From: Caprella mutica
Taxonomy: Eukaryota > Arthropoda > Malacostraca > Amphipoda > Caprellidae
Assembly (NCBI GenBank): GCA_947561585.1
Contig: CANNZV010002309.1
Coordinates: forward strand, 1-64,000
DNA length: 64,000 nt
Reading direction: 5' to 3'
A program made the translations under genes and the position numbers. The notes under the pieces were generated by a model. It was not told where the DNA came from and did no database searches. It was given only the letters and a program-made list of their open reading frames with translations. Positions 9,501 through 21,798 of the stretch are shown piece by piece (within the stretch, counting starts at the first letter, position 1; each line of letters begins with the position of its first letter).

Positions 9501-9729
9501 GTTAGTCATTTATTAATTAGGTGAAAAAGAATTTAATTACACAATCGTACCTACTGTACGAAATCTAATAAATAGTACAAATATTCGGAAAAGAAGAAAT
9601 ATTAATTAATATTGAAAATGTTTGTAATTTTTCTCATAAATCCATGTTAGAAATTTTTTGGACACTAACCAAATATAATTTAATATCTTCCTTGCCCTTA
9701 CAGAGAAAAATGTGAATATAATAAAAAAA

Positions 9730-9892
9730 GGTTGTGACAATATGCTTTAGAATCCTAGACCTTACGAATATTATAAATGAAATGGCATCAAATACCATGT
9801 ACCGCTGGTGTAGAATCATTCAATACTCTTTAATTCTCTCCGTCTATAATATTCTTAATATCTCTGATTTTGAATGCATATTGTCACAACCC
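9730..9892. mobile_element. Hairpin MITE family J (GGTTGTGACAATATGC ends)
   Basis: Starts GGTTGTGACAATATGCTTT and ends with GCATATTGTCACAACC, a 16-bp terminal inverted repeat. The interior is also partly palindromic (AATACCATGTACCGCTGG). Two further copies lie at 33750-33930 and 60755-60910. No coding capacity. Confidence 0.72.
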
Positions 9893-10487
9893 AAATAATA
9901 AAGTATTTATACATGATAAACCAATTAGGGACTATATTTACAATTGTAATATATTTTATAGCGTGTGTTTCCACCACATTCACCGTTTGGTGTTCTTAGT
10001 GATTTTAAGGGTAATTTTAGTACATCAATAGGTTTATTGAGTACTATTTTTTTCAATGGAGCATCTACTGGAGTTTCAAACACCAAGTTGGTCTAAGTAA
10101 GAACAGAGTGGGCCGTTTATTTGGCATTTGTCATCTTTAAAAACATCCTTGAGAGTGGGAGGTCCGGGACATCCAAAAAGTTGACATACAATTGTAAACC
10201 ACAGAGTAATTTTAAAGTTTTTATTCTTATATACAATAGATTGAACTGGCTATAATTTACAGAGCAAATCTATACACTCGTTAGGTATAATTACTTTAGG
10301 AAAAACAGTAAAACTGAAATTATTAAAGAACACCTAAATATTCTACACAAATGTGAACAAGATTTTAGAACAGACTTGACATAAACAGAAAATTTGACGA
10401 GTTTCATATGAATTCATTTCTAATATTATGAGGGGTTTTAACATCTGGTTATTATTACTCTATGTCTCAGAGGTAAAAAAAAAATTA

Positions 10488-10640
10488 AATACAAGGGACT
10501 GGAAGAAGCAGTCAGAAAGAAAAGGGGCTCTATGAACAAAGTCACCTACCACCTTCCAGTGACAATGCTCATGGATGCAGAAAAGCTACTCCGTGAATGC
10601 AGTCACTTACCAAGGAATGTGACGAAAAGGGACACACGCA
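10488..10640. repeat. Dispersed repeat I, second copy
   Basis: AAATACAAGGGACTGGAAG, then AGCAGTCAGAAAG, GTCACCTACCACC, GACAATGCTCATGGATGCAG, GCTACTCCGTGAATGCAG. It is readable as a short open frame but with no recognisable domain. The flanking 10640-11560 shows no gene. Confidence 0.5.
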
Positions 10641-11536
10641 CAAGTGGCTGCACTCACTGATGGAAGAGGAAAATGAAGAGGTGATAGTACATAAAGTCTA
10701 CCTAACACAAAATCTAAGACCTCGTAATGAAGAGCATAACCCTAGCGCTATCCTCTAAAACTGCAAGTAGCGTGAAAAAAATAAAAACATGGTAAGATTA
10801 AATAAAAAAAATTCATTTAACTAAATTACATCACTTCAAAACCCAAGGCCACTCCCCTTTTTTCTTCCATTCACCACAGACAGTTTCAGGATAGAGCCCC
10901 TTTAGTGTGTTATTATTAATTAAACAAATAACATCACACAGGTTGAAAATAAATAAATCAGTTAATTACCAAAGAGGTTAACTGACTTCACACTAAATAC
11001 AAACTAATTCTTTTTGAAGAATAATACAACATGTGAAGAAAACACATCAATATTGAAAGCTGACATATGTACAATGATGTTTTATTCATGTTTTTACCGA
11101 GTATAACTTTCATAAAGCAATTAATGGAGTTATGATCTTAGGCGTGAAAATAGAAAAAATAACTACAATACTCAATTGTAAAATTATAAAAATTATCAAT
11201 CTAAAACTTATTTGAACTAAGCTAACTAAAAATGAAGCAATTGATCTTAAAATCAATCATTTAGTGGATTGTACTAAAAACAGTTAGATTTAAATTACAC
11301 GACCAGTTAGTTCCATAAAATATTATTGGTGTAAAGTTTGCAGCAGAAAAAAGAATAAAAGTTACCTATACAATAGCCTTGCTGTGTTTAAATTGATAAT
11401 ACTTATAATACAATCGCCAGCATCAATGAAATAACAATGATTATTTAACACAAGAATTGCTAACAGTTTTTCAAATGGGTAGAGAATTAGAGATTTTTAT
11501 TCAAGTCAATATGACTTATAGAAAAAGAAGATAGGT

Positions 11537-11546
11537 TTTATTTATT
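11537..11546 (-). promoter_or_regulatory. Polyadenylation signals for the NCBP3 gene
   Basis: Two overlapping AATAAA hexamers on the minus strand 17-26 bp past the stop codon at 11563. Confidence 0.5.
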
Positions 11547-11562
11547 GCATTAGCTACTTTAA

Positions 11563-14500
11563 TCACCCTAATCTAGACTTGACAGATGTTTTACGTGAAG
11601 TTCCGAAGGTGCTTCCACTCCTGTCCTTTTTGTACTCCTTGTGGGGGTCTCTGTGGGAGTCCCTGTGCGAGTCTCCACCCCCAGCCCCCAATCGACTGAA
11701 AATATTTTTTTTATTCCTTAATTCAACGGGGGGAAGAAGAACACTTTTCGTCTTTTTGTATTCTTTGCGTTTCCTTTTCTCTTCACCGTCTGCGTACATT
11801 TTCATTCGAGGCAACTGAAATAACAAAAGGAAAATTTAAAATAAAAACTGAATCAAATATTATGTTTCATGATTCCTGAAACATTAAATCACAAAGTCAT
11901 ACGCAAAATTAAATGAATCAACATGAACATTTAGGAGAGTTATCCTTAAAAACGTTATCGTTAAAAACATTATGCTTGCAGCACTGTATCGATAGAAACT
12001 TATGAAATAGAGCCAATGTACTATTTTAGAATTTAGATGAAAGAAGCATAACCTATTTAGGCACACCGATAAATTTAACTACAGATGGTCTATTAGCATC
12101 ACAAAACCATATGCAAAATTAGAAAGAAATTAAATGAACCAATTTTGAATGAAGTTGAAAAATGATGCAGCCAACAACAACAAACAGTATGTAGGTATAG
12201 ATCTCTACTTCGTCTCAGCTAATAGTCAAGGTATTTATCAACTATATTAATAAATTTATCAACATACATTCATCTTAGCTCTCCAGTCAATGACTTCCTC
12301 TTCACTCGACTCGCTCTCCTCTTCATTTTCCTCCAATGCCTCTTCTTCACCATCAGATCGATGAGATCTGGAGTAGAGTCTGTAACAAATGCAATGTCAG
12401 TACCTCTTCAATGTCTTATTAGAATGTCAAATTGGAAAGCTATCTACATTCTAAAAAAATCAAACCCTTCGCTACTGATTGTGGCCACATACCAGATTAT
12501 TTTTCTTCAGTAACCAAAATTTTCATTTTAGAAACAAGAAAATTAGAAATAGAAACTGAATTCTGTTTTGTTTATACTTATTTTTAATGGCACGTTAATT
12601 TTTATTTCATATCCAAAGAAGGATTTACAGTTAGATTTAAAGGAAGGAAGCTACAAGACCCAGGAAAGCGCAAGGCTTCAAGGGTAAACATTGTTTATTT
12701 TTCATGAATTAATAAAAACATCTTGTAAGGCACAAAACAACCATCAAATATTGTAAGGAAGGCTATGAGTTATTTACATTAAATTTCCACTCGTTATTGT
12801 TCATCAAAGTAGCTACCTTTCACTGTGTTCTCTGTGTCTCTGCCTATCATCATGTCTCCTCCTATCACTCTCCAGTCTGCGTTTGACAGGTGCAATTCTG
12901 CGCACAGGCTGTGGCTCATGGTCATCACGTCTTCTCTTGCTAAGTCCGTGACTGTCGTAATAATCCTCCTCCATCCTCTCAGGCTCAGGTGTTCTCTTGC
13001 GCTTCGTTCCAGCTACGAAATTTTTGAGCATACCCTGATAGTTGAGTACAGGCAGGGTCTCCTTCTTCCCCCAATTACGGGCAAGAGATCCCCAGGGGTT
13101 CTTATCACCCCCATCCTCTTCATTAGGATCATCTAAATCCCTGTAGGACCTGTCTACAACAGGAAGGGGAGCGGTAGGGACAGGCAAAGGCTCAAACACT
13201 TCCGGTCTAACTGGGCCACCATCACCAAACTTGCGCACTTCATACAATCGGCTCTTAACCCCTTTATCCGTCCGTCTGGCAGCCTTTGCGAACCTCCTTG
13301 AACTGCCATTAGCGATGTTTTCACTTTCCTCATCACTCATGTCAACATCCCTAGTTCTCTTGCTGCGCCATTCAGCATCTCTTTCACCCACAGACCCAAA
13401 TGTGTGCATCCTGTGATTCTTTTTTCTCCTCTCCGTCAAATCATTAGCGTGTGCAAACCTCAGCAATATCGCCCTCGTGTTGTCAAAAGGAACACCAAGC
13501 CTCCACTTGCCCTCAGGGAGATTTTTAACTGCAATATCACTCAGTGGAACTTTGGCAATTTCTTCCGTCTTCACAGACTCTTCTTTGATATTTTTCTCTC
13601 TAAATTCAGGATGTGGTTGGCTTTTTATTTGTTCCTTGGCATTTGCTTTCTTCTTGTTCTTTTTAATCTTCTTCTTCTCTTTTTTGGACTCATTTGAATC
13701 GCTATCAGAGCTACTCGATGAGCTTGAATCACTGGAATCACTACTAGAATCAGAGTCACTGTCACTTGATGAATCACTTGAGGAGGAATCACTGGATGAT
13801 GAATCACTGTCTGAATCATTGCTAGAGTCACTGTCACTGCTGTCACTGGAATCTTTCTTTTTCTTCTTCTTCTTATTGGAAATCGCTTTAGACGCAACTT
13901 CTTTTGACTTAGAATTTTCCTGAAAAAGCACAATATATTAGGATTTTGTTTCTTTATTCAAATTAATTTAGCTACATGTATTAATTTATTTCTGAGTGAC
14001 ATAACTATAATATTGCGTATTTTTACACAGTAATAGTATCTAAGCAGCACAAAATAATGACCCATAGTTACATCTACAACTAGATGAAGGGCAATAGTAG
14101 AGCGCATGCCTTCGCTGCTGCTTATAAATAACCTTGAACAACCACCCGTTCGCTCCTTGGGTTATAAATGACCTTGACCTTTTACCCGTTTGCTCTAAAA
14201 GTCTACTCAAATGTTCATGGACATTGACCGATCGTCTTACCAAATTTCAAGCAATTGGTTGAATATTTTTTGAATGTGCTTTAATATAGATCAATAGGAC
14301 AAACAAATAGTTAGTAGCTAATAGAGATCAATGGACAAACAAATAGTTAGTAGCTAATAGAGATCAATGGACACACAAATAGTTAGTAGCTAATAGAGAT
14401 CAATGGACAAACAAATAGTTAGTAGCTAATAGAGATCAATGGACACATAAATAGTTGATAGAGAGATAAGCAATAGGCACCAGAGACCATCTACAACACT

Positions 14501-17500
14501 GCATCAAAAAATGTTACTCCTATAATGTAGCTAGTATATACTTTTTCTTTCAACCTGTTCTTTTTTGTGTTCATAAATAAGAAATAAAATGACTTCATGA
14601 CTCACCATTTTGACGGTGAGGGCGCCAGGAGGTTGCACATGCCTGCGTGTGGGAGGGCGGGGCTGGTCCACTGCATCATCAGGGTAGGCAATGGCGCACG
14701 ACAGACCCAACAGTGCACGGATGGGAGAATTTGTGTCACTCCAACAGATCAGAGCTGAAGAAAAGATTAACTTTCAGTAAACTTTAGGTAAAAAGAAACT
14801 TGTGCTAAAACATGAACATAATAAGATGCAATAAATCAATCAGAATCCATTTTAATGGTAACTGCTACTGAAAAATTGAAAACTGTTTTATTGATCAATT
14901 TCTGATGAATACTTAAAGTGAACTTAAGCTAATAGCTAAATGAGATACTATTGCTTATATAAGAAAAAGAAACTATATTATAATTATTTTAGTTAGTATC
15001 CAAGATACATGCAGATATCATGGATACAAACTAAAATAAAATTTATTAAATCAGTTTTTCTTATATGACCGAATATGTGACACTGACCAAGAATTCGTAA
15101 CGTACCCTACCACCTGTAGGTTACTTACAGTGTTTTTCAGATATTTTAGAGATGGAGGTGGGAGCGTAGTTTCTGAAGTACTGCTTCACAGCGGATGTGG
15201 AGAGAGGGTCAGCGGAGTACATGTGGAGGATGTCTCCACGCCACCAGCCATCTATGAAGTCACTGTGCTCCACTCCAAGACTGATTGAGAAAAGAAATGA
15301 TGTAACCAACTAAACAGATTGAGAACAAGCAGTAGCTTTGAAAATAAATGAATAATTATTATACTAAATGAATAGTTACCATAAATTATAATAAATGAAT
15401 AGTTATTATATTAAATGAATTAGGTATCATTTCAATTAGCTATAAGCCTAATGTTAAATATTTATTTCAACTATATTTAATTAATAATCATAAATATATA
15501 TATTCATTATAAAAATGTTTTAGAACATTCCTGTCAATTCCAGCTACAGTAATAAGTTAAATAACAGCTGATAAAATCAGAGTAAAACATTTTATTAGAG
15601 TAAACATTTTATTAGAGTAAAACATTTTATTAGTGCTGGATAAAATGTTTGACAATGACTCCTATATTCTGAATTGATTGACTCCATCTTCAGTATATAA
15701 ACTTTCATACTCCCTACTCTGACAATCAGTTTTACAGTAGCTATCTTTTAAAGTACTATGGACTCAGTGGAGTGTTTAGACTATAAATAATGATTTCATT
15801 TTAGACTATAAATATTGATTTCATTTATACTACCTAGTTCTTGTGAGATATTTGACATGATGAACAAATGAAATGGGTCTAAATTTATGTGACTTATATC
15901 AATAGCTTGGAGTCTGAGTCAGTACAAATTTTCAACTCCAGACTCCACTAAAAAAGGCTTCGACTCCACAGCCCTACATTTTATGATGAGTTATTTGTTA
16001 AATGCATAAATCAGCAGAGGAGATGTTTAAAGTAGTTAACCAACTACAGAATGCTTTTTTATTCAATTAACTGATGGAAATATTCAAATAAGCACTAAAT
16101 AAAACCTATGTTGGTTCAATTTTATATGTAGTGAGAGGTTCAATACCTGATTCAGTAGCTACCAAAGATCATATACCAGACATCAAAACGAAATTTAGTA
16201 CAAGGGACTGGAAGAAGCAGTCAGAAAGGAAAGTGGCTCTAAGAGCAAAGTCACCAACCACATGTCGATGACAATGCTCATGAATGTAGAAAAGCTACTC
16301 GCTACTCAGAAAGAAGCAATCATCTCACCTGTCATAAAGAGTTTTAACTTTCTGAGGTGTTGGAGCAGTGGATACAGTTTTCACTCCAAATCTCTTGGCG
16401 CGATTGTTCAAAATTTTAACTGGAACCTAAGGGATTAAAAAACATTTATTAAGGGAATAAAAATCTTATTAAGAGAATATAAACACTTATTAAGCATTTA
16501 TAAGGAGTTTAAAGTAGCTACAGTAATTTTGTTGTGAAATATTGAGTGGTAAATAACAGTATTTTAGGAGATATTCCATCACTCAAACCTAGTATGAAAA
16601 CCAGTTTGGAAAATGATAAAAAAAGAACTCCTAATTTATAAATAGTTCATGCCCAAAAAAATCCTGTTCTCTATTGGAGTTTATAAATGGGCTTGAAAAT
16701 TCGTTATTATATTGTTTTTTCTCATATAGCTATTTGTATTTTCATAAATATGTAAAGAATAAACTTTAAAGAAATTCCATTACTCTGTATAGTCTTCGTT
16801 TTTTCAATAAATATCATTATCATTAGCCATTATTAAAATCAATAATCCATACTGAGAAGTTGATCAAAACAGTTCTATGTAGACTAGAATAATATTTAAA
16901 AATTAAATTTTGTGTGAAAATTATTATGAAAATATGAGTGAAATTGAAAAAAACTATAGACTCTTTCTAAAATTATAATATTAGTTACCTAAATGATAAA
17001 ATTGTTGTACATGTTCTTTTTAATCATTCTATGCGCTAGGTACAAGTCATTTTCTATGTAAAGCGAGCACCATATTCAACATGTTTCTATCCTAAACAAC
17101 ATTAAAAACTCAGAAAAAATCCAGAAGTATAAGAACGATGCTAAGTATGTTATAGAAAAAAAAACATACTCCTCTTCTAAACTTGTTCTCATCTTGTAAA
17201 TCTTATCTTTTCATGACAATCTAAATAAAAGATACGAGTTACATGAAAGGAATCTCACCTCCACGGCATCGGCTGATTTGAAACCACTTCGGGCGGAGTT
17301 TGACGGAGCCAAGAAAGTATCTTCACTGGGACCGTACTGGGGAAAAGCAACAGTTTCATTTCAGAACATGAAAGATATTATTCAGAGGCTGCCTTTATTT
17401 TTTTGATATTCAAACACATGTGGTATCTAAATGTATTCAAAATTGAATTAGCTACAGTTAAAAAAAACATGGTTTGATAAAATCATAAAAGTGAGGTAAA

Positions 17501-17774
17501 CTACAAATTTAAAAAAAATATTTTTGATGGAATATCTTGTTACTTCAAGAGAGTTAGTTAATAGTTCAATATATTGCTTGGATGTTTTCAAACTAACGTA
17601 TGGTGGGGTGGGTCTTCTTGCTGACTTCTTGCTCACTGTTGTAGAAATTTTCTGATCTTCCGAGTCCTCAACTCCGTACTCCACAGCAACTTCTACTTCC
17701 GAGTCAGAAGCTTCTCCCTCTTCCATCTCCTCATCTTCTACAGTACTTTCATCCATCTTGGAATCATCATCCAT
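11563..17774 (-). CDS. Ncbp3: Nuclear cap-binding protein subunit 3 (NCBP3), complete, 8 exons
   Basis: NCBP3 pairs with NCBP1 as an alternative nuclear cap-binding complex that supports mRNA export. Exons (minus): 17774-17598, 17336-17259, 16426-16329, 15280-15129, 14754-14606, 13919-12817, 12379-12268, 11814-11563; all GT-AG, phases agree, 706 aa. Family marks in order: acidic N-terminus; RAKRFG (about 94); a degenerate RRM-like segment at 130-195 (DILHMYSADPLSTSAVKQYF then CWSDTNSPIRALLGLS); a Ser/Asp run at about 241-294; GKWRLGVP (about 354) followed by LLRFA; NPWGSLARNW; KMYADGEE; and two C-terminal SRLG motifs, the second at the very end. These match vertebrate NCBP3 features, although the PWGSL block precedes MYADGEE here whereas I recall the AWGAL block following it in human. 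Slightly longer than human (620 aa), mostly from the Ser/Asp run. The start is the first Met of exon 1. Confidence 0.88.
13690..13860 (-). repeat. Ser/Asp codon repeat inside NCBP3 exon 6
   Basis: A stretch of TCA/AGT/GAT codons encoding about 54 residues of nearly pure Ser and Asp (residues 241-294), preceded by eight consecutive Lys. The long open frames on the plus strand here (13404-13923) are shadows of this low-complexity coding sequence. Confidence 0.8.
14288..14459. repeat. 36-bp tandem repeat in NCBP3 intron 5, about 4.7 units
   Basis: AGATCAATGGACAAACAAAT followed by AGTTAGTAGCTAATAG repeats at 14288, 14325, 14361, 14397 and 14433, the last unit partial. It lies between exons 5 and 6. 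Confidence 0.85.
15578..15634. repeat. Short tandem repeat in NCBP3 intron 3
   Basis: Three near-identical copies of an 18-bp word, AGAGTAAAACATTTTATT. The rest of the intron between 15281 and 16328 is AT-rich, with a dispersed repeat I copy at 16165-16305. Confidence 0.6.
16165..16305. repeat. Dispersed repeat I, third copy (NCBP3 intron 3)
   Basis: Contains TACAAGGGACTGGAAGAAGC, AGTCAGAAAGGAAAGTGGCT, GACAATGCTCATGAATG and AAAAGCTACTC. Ends not resolved. Confidence 0.5.
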
Positions 17775-17899
17775 TTTTTTAAATTTAGAAAGTAATAGAA
17801 TATCTGAAAATATTTAAAACACCAGATATAAATACCAGTCTCTCTTTACTAGGTGAGGGCTATTTTTTGTATTAACACTCCTAATGCTAGGAAAAAAAA

Positions 17900-18060
17900 T
17901 GTTAAGCTACAGAAATCTTCATGGTAACATAGGAATTAATTCAAAATATTCCTCAGAGATTTCATATTTCTAAAATTAAGCTCAGATGTGTCTCAGATAC
18001 TGACAGAGAGTATTGGGAAAAATGTTCCATATTCTGTGTGTCTACAGAGGGGGAAAATAT
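17900..18060. mobile_element. Degraded MITE, family B-like
   Basis: Retains CATGGTAACATAGGAATTAA (the family core), CTCAGAGATTTCATATTTCT and GGGAAAAATGTTCCATATTC in family B order, but with decayed ends. It lies just upstream of the NCBP3 start. Confidence 0.45.
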
Positions 18061-18419
18061 GTAAATATTTTAATATTATGAAATAAAAGGGGAAATTTGA
18101 AATTAAGGAATATTAAAAATGTCCCATATTCTCCTCAAGCCAAATATCTACTAGCTATAGAATGAGTTGAATGTGGAGACATTAGTCCATTTTCTTATCA
18201 AACTGGTGACTTTCCCTCCACACTACCAATGAAGCATGATATATCTGAATTTTGACCATTGTAAATGCTAGTCAATTAATTGACTAGCATTTCCAAAGGG
18301 TCAAAACTCAGATATACATAATTGGCTTGAAATTCTGAATTAATTTCAATGTTGCCAAATTAATTTTGACTTAAAATCTTCAAAATGAAGTGAAAATAGC
18401 TTGGCTCAGAATTGTTGTG

Positions 18420-18526
18420 AAAAATTATAAATTTAGCTTGCAGTTTGCCAGCCTCTGAAACATCATCCATGTTTCAAAGTGTGGTAGGAAATTCGCCAGT
18501 TTAGTGAGAAAATGGATCCAAGATGC
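18420..18526. repeat. Repeat family F fragment
   Basis: GCCAGTTTAGTGAGAAAATG and CCATGTTTCAAAGTGTGG recur here, at about 20384-20572, 21407-21600 and 22440-22520. These are pieces of a larger non-coding repeat that served as target for most of the small elements in this cluster. Sequence 18061-18420 contains a perfect short palindrome TGCTAGTCAATTAATTGACT near 18268 and a core-like GAATTAATTTCAATGTTG. Confidence 0.5.
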
Positions 18527-18632
18527 CCAGTCTGCAAAACATGCACAATCAGTCTCCAGATATTTAACGTTTGGGGCAATATCTCTTCGAAAATTTTCAA
18601 ATTTCCTAATGCAAATATAGGAGGAAATTAAG

Positions 18633-20067
18633 CGGTTCATACAATTACCGGAACGGAGCATGAATTACCGGAACGGAGCATGAGTTACCGGAACGGAGTT
18701 CTTTTATTGAGAAATATTCCTATTTGTGTAATATAGTTATACAAATGGTCGATATATGGTCTAAACGATATAACTGTTGTAATAAAAATAATTATTAGGT
18801 AATTAATATAATTACGATTGATATTAGCACATATATATATAATATTTGTTGATTGTATAATTAATGTTGCATAATTGCTGAATATATAGTTAAGTATGAA
18901 ATATATATGTAGTGGAATAGCTATGATCACTACAGTTTTTACTAGTTAGATTAATTAATAATTATTACGTAGGTAATTCTTTTATTGTGAAATTCGGAAT
19001 TAATTTCAAAAGAAGCAGCTTCAAGGTAGAAAATTAAAGGAACTATTTAAGCTACCTATAAAATTTGTTAACTATTGCATCATATTACCTGTCTAATTAA
19101 GAACCATAGTACCTAACTGTCTATATAGAGAAAATTGTAGGTACTGAAAATATAGAACTCAATAATACTATAGGCTAATGCAGAATCACGGTGTCTATTT
19201 CAGACGTTGGGTAGCGATTACAAGCGAGCAGAAATTAGTATAAAATGGTTAGATATGATCCAGAGTGGAAAACACAAATTCTAAAAGAGTTACTCATGAA
19301 TACTCAACCGCGGAGTTTATTAATAATTAACGTCATTAACCCTGCTTAGTATTAGTAAACCTTATACCTATAGACTATTAGACCGTATAGCATGCAGGGT
19401 TCAATTTTTTCAAATATTATGAAATATATAACAAATTTTTAAATAGGTCAATGAAATAATGTGAAGTTCCTGCAGAGCCAGACTGCAGGAACTGGTAAAC
19501 TGTTCTCCAAGAAATCCTCAATTTTGGCTTCTGTTCTCAGGAAAATACATGTAAACATAGGAGGAAATTAAGGATTGTTCGCACAGAAAATGTTAAAAAT
19601 GTCCCATATTCTGCAGACTGGCTGCAGAGTTGTCCTTAGGAAGAATTTCTAAGAGTTACTAGTCAATCAGAAGAGTTATTTTTAACCCTGGGATATGATA
19701 TCATTTGGACCAAATATATACCTAAATTACATAACTAGCGTTATTTCTCAATATATTTATAATACATAATCACACTAAAATTACTTTAGTTTCTCTTTAA
19801 AGTATTTTCTATGAAATATCTTATAAAGAAAACTAATTTCAGCATATACTCTTGTAAAATGTTTGTCTATGTATCATACGTTTTGTAACGATTACGGGAC
19901 GAAACGAGTGTAAAATGGTTAAATATGATATCATTTAGACCATATATCGACCATTTGTATAACTATATTACACAAATAGGAATATTTCTCAATAAAACAA
20001 CTCCGTTCCGGTAATTCATGCTCCATTCCGGTAATTCATGTCCCGTTCCGGTAAATGTATGGATCCG
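18633..20067. mobile_element. Non-autonomous element K with long inverted repeats (TSD AAATTAAG)
   Basis: A 1435-bp element flanked by AAATTAAG at 18625-18632 and 20068-20075. The inverted termini extend about 140 bp: CGGTTCATACAATTACCGGA on the left against CGGATCCATACATTTACCGG on the right, then three tandem 20/21-bp copies of ATTACCGGAACGGAGCATG at each end, then a matched stretch with TTATTGAGAAATATTCCTAT and ATGGTCGATATATGGTCTAA. The interior has no reading frame of note and holds a G element (19478-19621). It is inserted in a G/L-type element beginning CCAGTCTGCAAAACATGCAC at 18527. Confidence 0.85.
19478..19621. mobile_element. MITE family G (TSD CTGCAGAG)
   Basis: A 144-bp element from CCAGACTGCAGGAACTGG to CATATTCTGCAGACTGG with duplication CTGCAGAG at 19470-19477 and 19622-19629. 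It lies within element K. The core here is ACATGTAAACATAGGAGG. Confidence 0.87.
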
Positions 20068-20138
20068 AAATTAAGGATTGTTAACACAGAAAATGTTATA
20101 ATTGTCCCACATTCTGCAGAATGGCGGCAGTTTATTGA

Positions 20139-20375
20139 CCAAGTAAAATAGTATGTCTCATAAACTCGCCATTTGTCTCTCCAGCTCTCTCCAATTTTTC
20201 AACAAATTCTCTCCAAAATGATCAAATTATCATTAATTGATTTAATTCTCTCCAAAATAACATTGTAGCATAGGAGAAAAATAGATAAGACTCACCATTT
20301 GCAATTGATGGGCTCAAAATAACCGTCACAAACTTGCCATTAAAATGGCGAGTTTGGGCATGCTTTATTACTTGG
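20139..20375. mobile_element. MITE family D (TSD TTTATTGA)
   Basis: A 237-bp element, the reverse orientation of the copy at 2249-2485 and the same length. Ends CCAAGTAAAATAGTATG and CATGCTTTATTACTTGG; duplication TTTATTGA at 20131-20138 and 20376-20383. Confidence 0.87.
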
Positions 20376-20580
20376 TTTATTGAGAAAATGGATCCAGGTC
20401 GGCTGGTCGCCACATTAATGATACTTTAAAGAAGAAATTTGACTTCCTAGTAGAGATTTTACTCTTGAAAACATCCTCATGCTTCATGTCTGATAGATGT
20501 GCAATGTGCATCACTGCATCTCGTCAGACACCATGTTTTAAAGTATGGACAAAGTCGCCAGTATATTGGCGACTTTAGAG

Positions 20581-20824
20581 CCAGTTTGTATTTGGTGCAC
20601 TGAACTCCTCTGACTTTTTCAAAAATCTGAGAAATAGCTGCCAACATTTTTCATCAATTTGTCTAGTCCTAGTCCTCCAACATTTTACCAGTTTCCCCTC
20701 CCAAAATTAATGGTAATATAGGAATTAATAGCTAAATATCCTCCGACATTGCAGGAATTTTTTTATTAGAGAAATTGAATATCTCCCGATATATCCTTGG
20801 AATTTACCACCAAATACAATCTGG
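20581..20824. mobile_element. MITE family E, uninterrupted copy (TSD CTTTAGAG)
   Basis: A 244-bp element from CCAGTTTGTATTTGGTGCAC to CAAATACAATCTGG with duplication CTTTAGAG at 20573-20580 and 20825-20832. It serves as the reference for the insertions into the E copy at 2671-7591. Confidence 0.9.
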
Positions 20825-20984
20825 CTTTAGAGGTGTTAAATAAGTTGAAAAACATGTAAATAACAAGTAAATCATCAATCCCAAAATAATCTCAAAGAGA
20901 TGCACATGCATCAGAAATGAAGCATAATGATGTTTCCAAGTGTAAAATCTTCACAAGAAAGTCAAATTTCTCCTTTAAAGTATC

Positions 20985-21398
20985 CCAAGTAATAAAGCAT
21001 GTCCAAACTCGCCATTTTAATGGCGAGTTTGTGACAGTTATTTTGAGCCCTTCCATTGCAAATGACGAGTTTTATCTATTTTTCTCCTATGCTACAATGT
21101 TATTTTGGAGAGAATTAATGATAATTAGATCATTTTGGAGAGAATTTGTTAAATTTTGGAGAGAGCTGGAGAGACAAATCGCAAGTTTATGAGACATACT
21201 ATTTTACTTGCCAGTCTGCAGAATATGGGAGATATTTGGGATATTCTCTCCGAACAATTTTGAATTAATTCCTATATTTACATTAATTTAGCTACGAACA
21301 CTTCTGAATTAATCCCTATATTTACATTAATTTTGCTACGAACAGAATAAGAGATCTCTACGAACACTTTAGCAGTTTCTGCAGACTGGTTTACTTGG
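20985..21398. mobile_element. MITE family D with nested C (TSD AAAGTATC)
   Basis: Starts CCAAGTAATAAAGCATG and ends TTACTTGG. Duplication AAAGTATC at 20977-20984 and 21399-21406. The C element 21211-21389 sits next to its right terminus. Confidence 0.88.
21211..21389. mobile_element. MITE family C (TSD TTTACTTG)
   Basis: A 179-bp element from CCAGTCTGCAGAATATGGGA to GTTTCTGCAGACTGG. The duplication TTTACTTG at 21203-21210 and 21390-21397 is the terminal sequence of the host D element. Confidence 0.9.
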
Positions 21399-21798
21399 AA
21401 AGTATCTTAAATCACTGTTAAATGTGGCGACCTGGATCTGATTTCACACTAAACTGGCGACTTTCATGCCACACTTTGAAACATGGGTCAGACATCAGAC
21501 TATTTTGGAACTTGGAAGTGATTTACTTGTTAATTTACATGTTTTTCAACTTAATTAACCACTCAAAAGTCACCAATATACTGGAAACTTTGTCCATACT
21601 TGAAAACATGGTGCAAAGCATGCACAATCAGTTTCCAAATATTCAATTTATGGGACAATTTCTCTCCAAAGAATTTCAAATTACTCTCCAAAATGGCCAA
21701 ATTTTTTGAAATAGGTACTCACTACTCTCCAATAATTACATGTAAACATTGGAATTAATTAGAAAATTGTCACCATATAATACAGGAGGACTAATTTA

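Noticed and set aside
13404..13923. Long plus-strand open frames rich in Leu/Ser/Glu
   Set aside because: They are the antisense of the NCBP3 Ser/Asp repeat.
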